In this document: one piece after another, positions 1 to 6,306 of the stretch
How the letters are laid out: every line of letters begins with the position of its first letter
Numbering within the stretch: position 1 is the first letter of the stretch
NCBI GenBank assembly: GCA_900317215.1
Contig: ONFW01000009.1
Coordinates: 1-14,895 of the forward strand
Direction of reading: 5' to 3'
From: an uncultured Eubacteriales bacterium
GTDB taxonomy: Bacteria; Bacillota; Clostridia; Oscillospirales; Acutalibacteraceae
DNA length: 14,895 bases
Made by a program: the position numbers and the translations under genes
Notes under the pieces: generated by a model
What the model saw: only the letters and a program-made list of their open reading frames with translations
What the model was told of the DNA's origin: nothing
Database searches by the model: none

Positions 1-429
1 AATGAACAGTGCTGACAGAAAAGTCATTGCAAACAGCAGGCATGCGCCTGAGGGGTCGCACAAAAAGTGATCGTATACCCTTTTCCAGCCCTCAGGTGAC
101 GAAAACATTATTACCCCTATCACCGCAGCAAATGCTGCAAGTATCAGCACAGCTCCCGCAGCAGCATCCTTGGCTGTCCTTATCATGCTGTCATGCTCGG
201 GACACACTCTGTCGCAAAGAGCCTCTATTGAGGTATTGATCGCCTCCGCTGCAATTACCCCGCCTATAGTCAGCAAAAGAAGAACATAGTCTCTCAAGCT
301 GAAATCAAAAAAACGCGCAAAAACGAGAACATACAGCGCAGCCACTGTATGAACTCTCATATTGCGCTCGTTTTTTATACAATGAATAATACCGCAGAAT
401 GCGTATTTAAAGCCCTTTAAAAAGGTCAT
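1..429 (-). CDS. dgkA: Diacylglycerol kinase / undecaprenol kinase, DgkA family (C-terminus cut by window edge)
   Basis: Small integral membrane kinase that phosphorylates diacylglycerol or, in Gram-positive relatives, undecaprenol, so recycling lipid carriers and lipids at the cytoplasmic membrane. It begins with ATG at 429-427, overlapping the ybeY stop codon as TGATG, so it is probably translationally coupled. The frame stays open for 143 codons to base 1. The family signatures are clear: NERNMRVH at residues 20-27, AEAINTSIE at 61-69, and AKDAAAGAV at 86-94. E62, N65, E69 and D88 match the E69, N72, E76 and D95 of Escherichia coli DgkA with a constant offset of 7. Three hydrophobic stretches (about 28-41, 48-64, 89-107) fit the three-helix topology. 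About 35 further residues follow the third helix, ending in another hydrophobic stretch, so it exceeds the usual 120-130 residues and may carry a C-terminal extension. Kinase identity is firm; which lipid it prefers is not shown by the sequence. Confidence 0.93.
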   Translation of the reverse strand, partial: MTFLKGFKYAFCGIIHCIKNERNMRVHTVAALYVLVFARFFDFSLRDYVLLLLTIGGVIAAEAINTSIEALCDRVCPEHDSMIRTAKDAAAGAVLILAAFAAVIGVIMFSSPEGWKRVYDHFLCDPSGACLLFAMTFLSALFI

Positions 430-935
430 CAGCTTCCGTCCTTCATGACATAGCTTGAAGAGCTTGGAAGGCCGAGCTGTGTCATTACTTTTTCTTCCTT
501 CTCACGCATACGTATCCTCTGAAGACCGTTATCCTCATGATCGTAGCCCAGAAGATGCAGCATAGAATGGGCAGTAAGATAGCCCACCTCACGCTGCAGA
601 CTGTGACCAAAGCGTTCAGCCTGCTCTACGGCCGTCTCCATGGAAATAACTATATCTCCGAGAATCTTTGCGCCGGTCGTGGGGTCGGTATCATATTTGC
701 CGTTCTCTCCCATCGGGAACGAAAGCACGTCCGTCACCATATCCTTGTTTCTATAGATATTGTTAAGCTCCTTTATCTGCTTATTGTTCACCAGCGTTAC
801 GCTGACTTCTACAGAGCCCTGAAACGCCTCCATAATGAGCACAGCATTACAGCAGCGTCTGATAAGCATACGCAGTCCTGTGGGTATTTTGATCTCTTTC
901 TGTTTGTTGGTAATAATTACCTTGATCTTATCCAT
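429..935 (-). CDS. ybeY: Endoribonuclease YbeY (16S rRNA maturation)
   Basis: Zinc-dependent single-strand endoribonuclease of the UPF0054 family, involved in 16S rRNA 3' end maturation and ribosome quality control. The 168-residue product has the diagnostic HSMLHLLGYDH block, with metal-ligand histidines H123, H127 and H133. Upstream is the conserved YRNKDMVTDVLSFP stretch, with R62 as the family arginine, followed by GDIVIS. An in-frame GTG lies four codons upstream at 947. It falls inside the sequence AAAGGTGA (944-951), which would be an excellent ribosome binding site eight bases before the ATG at 935, so the ATG is preferred. It lies 21 bases after phoH and overlaps dgkA, an order common in Firmicutes (often followed by era), which supports a phoH-ybeY-dgkA operon. 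Length is normal for the family and no key residue is missing. Confidence 0.95.
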   Translation of the reverse strand: MDKIKVIITNKQKEIKIPTGLRMLIRRCCNAVLIMEAFQGSVEVSVTLVNNKQIKELNNIYRNKDMVTDVLSFPMGENGKYDTDPTTGAKILGDIVISMETAVEQAERFGHSLQREVGYLTAHSMLHLLGYDHEDNGLQRIRMREKEEKVMTQLGLPSSSSYVMKDGS

Positions 936-956
936 TTCAAAACTCACCTTTCATCA

Positions 957-1922
957 TTATTGCTTCTGCCTCTTTGCCGAGGCAGCTTCATACGCCTTGA
1001 TAATATCCTGCACAAGTCTGTTCCTCACAACATCCTTTGCAGTAAAAAATACCGTTTCTATGCCTTCGATATCCTTCAGGATCCTGACAGCGTCCTTCAA
1101 GCCAGATCTTATCCCGCCGGGAAGATCTATCTGAGTGATATCTCCTGTTATGACCATTTTAGAGTTGAAACCGAGTCTTGTCAAAAACATTTTCATCTGC
1201 TCAGGAGTAGTGTTTTGTGCTTCATCAAGAATAATAAAGCTGTCATCAAGTGTCCTTCCCCTCATGTACGCAAGCGGAGCCACCTCGATATTTCCTCTCT
1301 CAACATATTTCTGATAGGTCTCTGCACCGAGCATATCGAACAGCGCATCATAAAGCGGTCTGAGATATGGGTCGACCTTGCTTTGCAGATCTCCCGGAAG
1401 AAAGCCTAACTTTTCTCCCGCCTCAACAGCCGGTCTTGTCAAAATGATACGGTTGATCTCTCTTGCTCTGAACGCTGCCACCGCCATAGCTACCGCAAGA
1501 TAGGTCTTGCCTGTTCCCGCAGGCCCCACACCGACAACCACGGTATTATCCTTAATGGCCGTGCAGTAGCTCTTCTGTCCGAGAGTTTTGGGCTTAACGG
1601 GGCGTCCCTTCGAGGTGATGCAGATGCAGTCGCCTGCAAGCTGTTCTATGCGGTGCTCGTGTCCTTCATTGATAAGAGACATGCAATATCTCACATTCTG
1701 CTCGCTGAGTGCTTCTCCCTTATTCAGCAGACCGAGGAGGCTCTCAATGACCTTGACCGCTTTAGCCACGTTTTCCGCTTCTCCCGTCACCTTAAGCTCA
1801 GAGCCTCTGCACACGACTGATACCATATATTCATTTTGTATCAGCTTTATGTTCTCATCAAAGGTACCGAACAGAGCCACCGCCTGCTCCATACGGTCAA
1901 TATTCAGAATTTGTTCGATCAT
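957..1922 (-). CDS. phoH: PhoH-like ATPase (PhoH/YlaK family)
   Basis: Cytoplasmic P-loop ATPase of the PhoH family. It is commonly adjacent to ybeY and thought to act in RNA metabolism, although its precise substrate is uncertain. The 321-residue protein has an N-terminal KH-like segment (about 1-75), then the PhoH ATPase domain with Walker A GPAGTGKT at 133-140 and Walker B FIILDEAQN at 229-237. The characteristic TRPAVEAGEKLGFLPG stretch lies between them, and TGDITQIDLP follows at 259-268. The frame is open from a GTG at 1964. The ATG at 1922 is preferred because AAGGTGG sits just upstream and because about 320 residues is the usual family length. It is first in the phoH-ybeY-dgkA operon, transcribed from the promoter at 2002-2030 with a leader of roughly 75 bases. 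Confidence 0.94.
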   Translation of the reverse strand: MIEQILNIDRMEQAVALFGTFDENIKLIQNEYMVSVVCRGSELKVTGEAENVAKAVKVIESLLGLLNKGEALSEQNVRYCMSLINEGHEHRIEQLAGDCICITSKGRPVKPKTLGQKSYCTAIKDNTVVVGVGPAGTGKTYLAVAMAVAAFRAREINRIILTRPAVEAGEKLGFLPGDLQSKVDPYLRPLYDALFDMLGAETYQKYVERGNIEVAPLAYMRGRTLDDSFIILDEAQNTTPEQMKMFLTRLGFNSKMVITGDITQIDLPGGIRSGLKDAVRILKDIEGIETVFFTAKDVVRNRLVQDIIKAYEAASAKRQKQ

Positions 1923-2001
1923 TCGACCACCTTGACCATTTCTGACAGCACACATATTTAACACAAAACGAAAAATATGTATTTAAGATATATTTTTTTT
2001 G

Positions 2002-2030
2002 ATTATAACATAAAAATAGTTAAAAGTCAC
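2002..2030 (-). promoter_or_regulatory. Sigma-A type promoter for the phoH-ybeY-dgkA operon
   Basis: Read on the minus strand, the -10 hexamer is a perfect TATAAT (2007-2002). It is preceded by TG plus one base, so it is an extended -10. A -35 candidate GTGACT (2030-2025) shares four of six positions with TTGACA, at a spacer of exactly 17 bases. The surrounding DNA is very AT-rich. It lies about 80 bases upstream of the phoH start and is the only good candidate in the gap. Confidence 0.75.
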
Positions 2031-2187
2031 TATATTTTTTTAAATTTTTTTAAGTTTTTTCTGATCGTACATCAATATGTGAGGACACATTATACTCATG
2101 CTCCTTCCTGCAAAAGTGATGATCGCAGAATTATTCTGAAGCGGCTGAATCAAGCCCCCGAATATGATATCATACATTTCTCCGGGC

Positions 2188-2224
2188 AAAAAAAGAGCCT
2201 CCGCACTATTCAGTGCAGAGACTC
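2188..2224 (-). terminator. Intrinsic terminator of the anti-sigma kinase gene
   Basis: On the minus strand, a 13-bp stem (2224-2212 pairing with 2207-2195, two G-U pairs) closes a four-base loop and is followed directly by seven U (2194-2188). It sits 30 bases after the stop codon of the anti-sigma kinase gene, and separates it from the phoH operon promoter. Confidence 0.9.
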
Positions 2225-2254
2225 CGCATCGTATTCTGAGCAAAGCCGGAACAG

Positions 2255-2701
2255 CTACAGGTTTTTTCTCAGTGTCAGGATATTACAGCCGTCCTTATAT
2301 TCATATTTTACGTGATCCATTGTCTTCTTGACAAGAAAAACGCCCAGACCTCCGATCTGTCTTTTACCAACAGGAAGAGTGATATCGGGATCTTCTGCCT
2401 TTAAGGGATCATAGGGCTTTCCGTTATCGATAAAGGTTATCAGCACCGTGACAGGCTCCTCGGTCAACTCAACACGCACTCTTGCTTTGCCTGTTTCGGG
2501 AGAATAAGCATAGTTTGAAATGTTAACAAATATCTCCTCAACGGCAAGGTTTATCTGAGTAAGCTCCTTAAAGCTGCAGGCACTGTTTTCAAGCTGTGAA
2601 TTCACAAACGACAGCACTTCTTCAAGATTTTTGTTTTCGGCTATTATCTCGATCTCTCCGCCCGAAAAGTCTTTTCTGCTGTTGATCAATTCCGTACTCA
2701 T
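2255..2701 (-). CDS. RsbW/SpoIIAB-like anti-sigma factor, serine-protein kinase (HATPase_c_2)
   Basis: 148-residue GHKL-fold protein of the anti-sigma kinase type. In the known partner-switching systems such proteins bind a sigma factor (or another target) and phosphorylate a STAS antagonist on serine using ATP. Visible motifs are the N box NLAVEEIFVNISNYA (51-65, with E55/E56 and N60), the G1 box DNGKPYDP (92-99) and the G2 box IGGLGVFLVKK (116-126). There is no sensor, receiver or membrane segment, so this is a stand-alone soluble kinase. The ATG at 2701 has GGGGAG nine bases upstream. Unlike rsbV-rsbW operons, it is transcribed away from its likely partner, the STAS gene at 2963-3259, across a 261-bp divergent control region. 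No sigma factor gene is adjacent, so the target is unknown. It could equally control a non-sigma partner. Confidence 0.88.
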   Translation of the reverse strand: MSTELINSRKDFSGGEIEIIAENKNLEEVLSFVNSQLENSACSFKELTQINLAVEEIFVNISNYAYSPETGKARVRVELTEEPVTVLITFIDNGKPYDPLKAEDPDITLPVGKRQIGGLGVFLVKKTMDHVKYEYKDGCNILTLRKNL

Positions 2702-2724
2702 GCTTTTACACTCCCCTTAACCGA

Positions 2725-2759
2725 GTAAGCACCTCAGCAAACGTCACCGTCCTGCTTAC
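2725..2759 (-). promoter_or_regulatory. Inverted repeat in the 5' leader of the anti-sigma kinase gene
   Basis: A perfect 7-base inverted repeat, GTAAGCA (2725-2731) and TGCTTAC (2753-2759), spaced by 21 bases. It lies immediately downstream of the minus-strand promoter, so the transcript would begin almost exactly with this stem. A small inner stem with a GUGA loop is possible. It may be an mRNA-stabilising 5' hairpin, a regulatory leader, or a protein-binding operator. Function is inferred only from position. Confidence 0.4.
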
Positions 2760-2766
2760 AGTAATG

Positions 2767-2795
2767 ATTTTAACATATTTTTGCTGTTTTAGCAA
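2767..2795 (-). promoter_or_regulatory. Promoter of the anti-sigma kinase gene
   Basis: Minus-strand -35 TTGCTA (2795-2790), spacer of 17 bases, -10 TAAAAT (2772-2767). The -10 is preceded by TG plus one base, so it is an extended -10. It would start transcription near 2760, giving a leader of about 60 bases. Confidence 0.65.
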
Positions 2796-2859
2796 CCGTA
2801 CAGGTTACAATACAGCGCAGAAAGCAAATAATTTTTCATCTTAAAATGCTCATATCGTA

Positions 2860-2888
2860 TTGAAAAAAAAACGCCGTTATTGTACAAT
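2860..2888 (+). promoter_or_regulatory. Promoter of the STAS anti-anti-sigma factor gene
   Basis: Plus-strand -35 TTGAAA (2860-2865), spacer of 17 bases, -10 TACAAT (2883-2888): ten of twelve hexamer positions match the sigma-A consensus. It is about 75 bases upstream of the STAS start codon and divergent from the kinase promoter at 2767-2795. Confidence 0.75.
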
Positions 2889-2962
2889 ATAAGAACAGAG
2901 GCTTCATATGATAAAAATATATCCCTATTAGACCTTGAGGCTTCTTTAAAGGAGTTTTTGTT

Positions 2963-3259
2963 ATGACGATCGATAAGAAAAAAAAAGGCTCTGAGCTTGT
3001 TATCACCCTCTCAGGAAGGCTTGACACGAATACTGCCTCCGGGCTTGAAAATGCGTTAAGGGACGCTCTTAACGGCATCACGTCGCTCACATTTGATTTT
3101 GAAAAGCTTGATTACATATCCTCAGCAGGTCTGAGGGTGCTTCTTTCTGCTCAGAAAGCCATGCTTGCGAAGGGCTCAATGAAGGTCACACATGTCAACG
3201 AGACTATAATGGAGATATTCGAGGTAACAGGCTTTGTAGATATCCTTACTATCGAATAA
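2963..3259 (+). CDS. STAS-domain anti-anti-sigma factor (RsbV/SpoIIAA-like)
   Basis: 98-residue single STAS domain protein of the anti-sigma-factor antagonist family. In known systems the unphosphorylated form binds the anti-sigma kinase and releases the sigma factor, and phosphorylation on a conserved serine inactivates it. The core motif LDYISSAGLRVLL spans residues 49-61; S53 or S54 is the expected phosphoacceptor. The N-terminal GRLDT (18-22) and the length are typical. Start ATG at 2963 has a strong AAAGGAG seven to eight bases upstream (2948-2954). The gene is monocistronic: its own promoter is at 2860-2888 and a strong terminator follows. The divergently transcribed kinase at 2255-2701 is the obvious partner, by proximity and family logic. 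No phosphatase (RsbU/SpoIIE type) or sigma factor is present in the window. Confidence 0.92.
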   Translation: MTIDKKKKGSELVITLSGRLDTNTASGLENALRDALNGITSLTFDFEKLDYISSAGLRVLLSAQKAMLAKGSMKVTHVNETIMEIFEVTGFVDILTIE

Positions 3260-3275
3260 GCTATTCCGGAAACCG

Positions 3276-3329
3276 ACGGTCTGCTGCACTCCGAAACCCC
3301 GGGGAGATGCGGCAGACCGTGTTTTGTTT
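3276..3329 (+). terminator. Intrinsic terminator of the STAS gene
   Basis: A 13-bp stem (3276-3288 with 3308-3320, one G-U pair), extended inward by CTCC/GGAG pairing, is followed by GTTTTGTTT. It lies 17 bases after the STAS stop codon and isolates it from yfhO downstream. Confidence 0.88.
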
Positions 3330-3475
3330 AAAGGGCAGCAGAGAAAGAAAACATTACATTTCATCTGTAACCTTCTTGAAAAAGCTGCGACTATTATTAT
3401 GGAGGCATTTCCTGCAGGGCTTCTTTTTTCGCCTTGTCAACGGAAAGCTTACTCTGCCGGACGGAGGGCTGTTTT

Positions 3476-6175
3476 TTGAATACAAATCCTTTTATAAGAA
3501 TAGGCCGTACCATAAAACGCTGTTATGATATCATTCTGCCGCCAGTACTTGTTCTCTGCGTTTTTGCTGTGGTCTTTATCAGCTGCGGTATGTATCCTTT
3601 CGGTGAGGGCTGCATGGCCTGGTGCGATATGAATCAGCAGAGTCTGCCGTTCCTTATGGAGCTTAAAGATATGCTCAGCGGAAAGGACGGTCTGCTTTTC
3701 AGTATGCATAATGCCGGAGGAATGAATTTCTGGGGCGTATTCTGCTTTTTCCTTTCAAGTCCGTTCTCGTTCATTACCGCTCTCGTGCCAAAGGAAGACA
3801 TGATCTTTTTTGTCAATATAATTGTGGTCATAAAGCTTGCACTCTGTTCTCTCACTGCGGCGATCTATTTCAGGCTGTGCAAAAAGAGGCTCAGCGGTTC
3901 TCTGGCTATACCTCTTTCCATGATGTATGCCTTTTGCGGGTACGGTATGTTATTTTTCCAGAACCTCATGTGGCTGGATGTTATGTATGTGTTCCCGCTG
4001 CTTATGATCGGTCTGCACAGGCTTACAAAGAAAAAAAAGCCGCTGATGTACTTCATTGCGCTCACCGCCTCGGTCGTTCTGAATTTCTACCTCAGCTATA
4101 TGGTCATTGCATTCACGCTGCTGTATATGGGAGTCTATCTTATCAACAACAGAAAAGCTCCGGACTGCCGTGAGGTCTGTATCAGATATATAGGCAGCTC
4201 GCTTTTATCCGCACTTCTGAGCGCCGTTATATGGCTGCCCTGTCTTATTCAGGTGATACGCTCCGCAAGACTGAGCTCGGTCTATGATAATCTTACAGGC
4301 TCAAGGTTTTTTTCAAGCTATGAAACAGTTCTCCCTCTTCTGTTCTGCACCGGACTCATCCTCGCCATACCTGCGGCCTCGCTGCTGAGGAGAGGAGGGA
4401 TCTCTGCAGAACGCAAGGGCTTTCTGATACTGTATCTGCTCACACTGATCCCTTTTTTTATCGAGCCTGTCAATATAATGTGGCACACGGGCAATTATGC
4501 GGCTTTTCCTGCCCGTTACGGCTTTATCACAGTCTTCCTCGGACTGATATGCTGCGGAGATCTTATCTCTGACACCTCCGGTGAAATCTCCGGCAAACAT
4601 AAATGGCTCCGTATATATATATCGCTTATTATATCGTCTGCCATGATCTACGCCTATTACTTCATTTCAAAAAAGCTGATAGACAAGGATTTTGAGACCT
4701 TGTCAAAATACACTGCCACTTTGTGGGGAGATAAGGATTCTCTTTACGGTCTTACCTTACTTCTTGTTCTTTCCGTGATATGCTGTCTGAGCCTGTGGTT
4801 CCTTTACAGAAAGCATATTATGCTTCGACAAATATTTGCTCTTTCGCTGACACTTCTGTGCTGCTTTGAGGGTATGAACAGCATAAGGATCTATATGGTC
4901 AGTCCCGCAGAGAAAAACCCGAAACGCACAGAGGACTTTCTTGATCTTATTGAGCTTCACGACAGGATAGATGATGATGACTTCTACAGAGTCAGCATGG
5001 ATCAGAAATCATCATATTATAATATTGCCGGCGCTCTCGGATATTCCTCGATAAGTCATTATTCCTCTCTTACCGACCGTGACTTCATGGATATGCACAA
5101 GCTGCTCGGACTGACTACAGTATGGATGAAAACCGGAAGCAAGGGCGGAACAGAGCTTACAGACGCACTTTTCAGCATCAAGTACCGTATTGATGAAATA
5201 TCGAAAAAGAACGACCGCACGGTTTTCTCAACGGAAAATTATGCTCTGAATCAGACCGAGTTTGCTCTCGGGCTGGGTATCCTATGCGGCAGCGATCTTT
5301 CGGACTGCGAGTCTATCCCTGCAGGACTTTCAAGAGCGGAGATACAGCAGTATATTTTTGAACGGGTGTTCGGAAGCAGTAAAAAACTTATCACAGAATA
5401 TGACTGTATGAAAAAGTATTCCGACAATATCACCTTTTCTGACGGCAGGTACATACTTCAAAAGGGTAATGAGCTGTTTTACAGCTTTTATGTCAAAGGC
5501 AGACAGAGCCTTTATGCCGAATGCTTTGACAACCCTGCCGACGGAGAAGCCGTGACCTCCTATGGTCTGCTCAGGGTAAAGATAAACGGTATTACGAAAG
5601 GGACGGACTATCCCTCCGCAGATAATAACGGTCTTCTGAGTCTGGGCGTATTTGAAAACGAGAGGGTGATCGTTGAGATAAATTGCGAAAAGGATATGAA
5701 ATGCACCAGCTTCGGGGTATTCGGGCTTGATCTTGATGTTTTGTCGGCTGAAACAGATAATACCGCCTGCGCCGGCCTGAAATACATCGGAGGAAGATTA
5801 GCCGGTTCTGTCAGCACAAACAGCCCCTCAGTATGTCTGCTCTCTATTCCTTATAACAGAGGGCTTAGCGTAAAGGTCAACGGAAAAGAAGTCTCATACA
5901 GAAGGGTCTTTTCCGATCTCACCGCCATTGATCTTGATGCAGGTGTGTCGGAGATAGAGATAAGCTTCATTCCTGAGGGCTTTATTGCCGGACTGCTCAT
6001 CTCTGCCGTCGGTATCGTTCTTCTCATACTGTATATCATTTACAGGAAAAGAATAAGGCCTCCCGGAAAAACAGGCACCGTCTGCGCTGTTATGACAGGT
6101 CTTGCTGCCGCTCTGTGCGCCTTGATGCTCTATGTCTTTCCTGTTCTGCTCTGTCTGTGGGGCATGATAAAATAG
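3476..6175 (+). CDS. YfhO family membrane protein (GT-C-like, possible surface-polymer glycosylation)
   Basis: Large polytopic membrane protein of the YfhO family. Bacillus subtilis YfhO works with the CsbB glycosyltransferase in glycosylating lipoteichoic acid; family members have a GT-C-like fold. About 899 residues, normal for the family. An N-terminal helix (about 18-40) leads to an extracytoplasmic loop with DMNQQ at 51-55, the position of the family's conserved acidic residue. The sequence NFWGVFCFFLSSPFSF follows, then many transmembrane helices to about residue 460. A mainly hydrophilic, presumably extracellular part (about 470-825) follows, and two C-terminal helices. The frame is open from a TTG at 3434. 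The TTG at 3476 is preferred because GGAGG (3463-3467) lies eight bases upstream. No convincing promoter was found between 3330 and 3475. No CsbB-like or other glycosyltransferase is adjacent, so the substrate is unknown. Family call is firm; the exact biochemical role is inference. Confidence 0.85.
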   Translation: MNTNPFIRIGRTIKRCYDIILPPVLVLCVFAVVFISCGMYPFGEGCMAWCDMNQQSLPFLMELKDMLSGKDGLLFSMHNAGGMNFWGVFCFFLSSPFSFITALVPKEDMIFFVNIIVVIKLALCSLTAAIYFRLCKKRLSGSLAIPLSMMYAFCGYGMLFFQNLMWLDVMYVFPLLMIGLHRLTKKKKPLMYFIALTASVVLNFYLSYMVIAFTLLYMGVYLINNRKAPDCREVCIRYIGSSLLSALLSAVIWLPCLIQVIRSARLSSVYDNLTGSRFFSSYETVLPLLFCTGLILAIPAASLLRRGGISAERKGFLILYLLTLIPFFIEPVNIMWHTGNYAAFPARYGFITVFLGLICCGDLISDTSGEISGKHKWLRIYISLIISSAMIYAYYFISKKLIDKDFETLSKYTATLWGDKDSLYGLTLLLVLSVICCLSLWFLYRKHIMLRQIFALSLTLLCCFEGMNSIRIYMVSPAEKNPKRTEDFLDLIELHDRIDDDDFYRVSMDQKSSYYNIAGALGYSSISHYSSLTDRDFMDMHKLLGLTTVWMKTGSKGGTELTDALFSIKYRIDEISKKNDRTVFSTENYALNQTEFALGLGILCGSDLSDCESIPAGLSRAEIQQYIFERVFGSSKKLITEYDCMKKYSDNITFSDGRYILQKGNELFYSFYVKGRQSLYAECFDNPADGEAVTSYGLLRVKINGITKGTDYPSADNNGLLSLGVFENERVIVEINCEKDMKCTSFGVFGLDLDVLSAETDNTACAGLKYIGGRLAGSVSTNSPSVCLLSIPYNRGLSVKVNGKEVSYRRVFSDLTAIDLDAGVSEIEISFIPEGFIAGLLISAVGIVLLILYIIYRKRIRPPGKTGTVCAVMTGLAAALCALMLYVFPVLLCLWGMIK

Positions 6176-6250
6176 CAAGCTCCTCAGATCGCCTACCTCG
6201 GTTCATCCGAGCTCAGGCAGCCTTTTAATTTCATGACGTCTGTATCTTAT

Positions 6251-6290
6251 AAAAAACAGCCCTGCCTTATGTGACAGAGCTGTTTTTTTA
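6251..6290. terminator. Bidirectional intrinsic terminator between yfhO and the secreted-protein gene
   Basis: The inverted repeat AAAAACAGC ... GCTGTTTTT (6252-6260 with 6279-6287), with a CTG/CAG inner pairing, has T runs on the right for plus-strand transcripts and A runs on the left for minus-strand transcripts. It sits between two convergent genes, 76 bases after yfhO and 17 bases after the secreted-protein stop. It probably serves both. A weaker hairpin (CTCGG-TTCAT-CCGAG, about 6197-6211) precedes it. Confidence 0.8.
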
Positions 6291-6306
6291 TGATTTCCTT
6301 CGGAGT

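Noticed and set aside
936..947. GTG start for ybeY at 947
   Set aside because: The GTG lies inside the ribosome binding site AAAGGTGA that is correctly spaced for the ATG at 935.
537..1409. Plus-strand open frame of 290 codons
   Set aside because: It is antisense to ybeY and phoH, both with intact catalytic motifs, has no ribosome binding site, and its translation has no family-like pattern.
2040..2243. Minus-strand open frame of 67 codons between the kinase gene and phoH
   Set aside because: It runs through the strong intrinsic terminator at 2188-2224 and the phoH promoter, and lacks a ribosome binding site.
3330..3475. Promoter for yfhO
   Set aside because: TTGAAA near 3375 has no good -10 at a proper distance, and TATTAT nearby has no -35; neither is convincing, so none was annotated.
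6187..6219. Small hairpin CTCGG/CCGAG after yfhO as a separate terminator
   Set aside because: The stem is only five pairs and the following T run is weak; the stronger structure at 6251-6290 explains termination.
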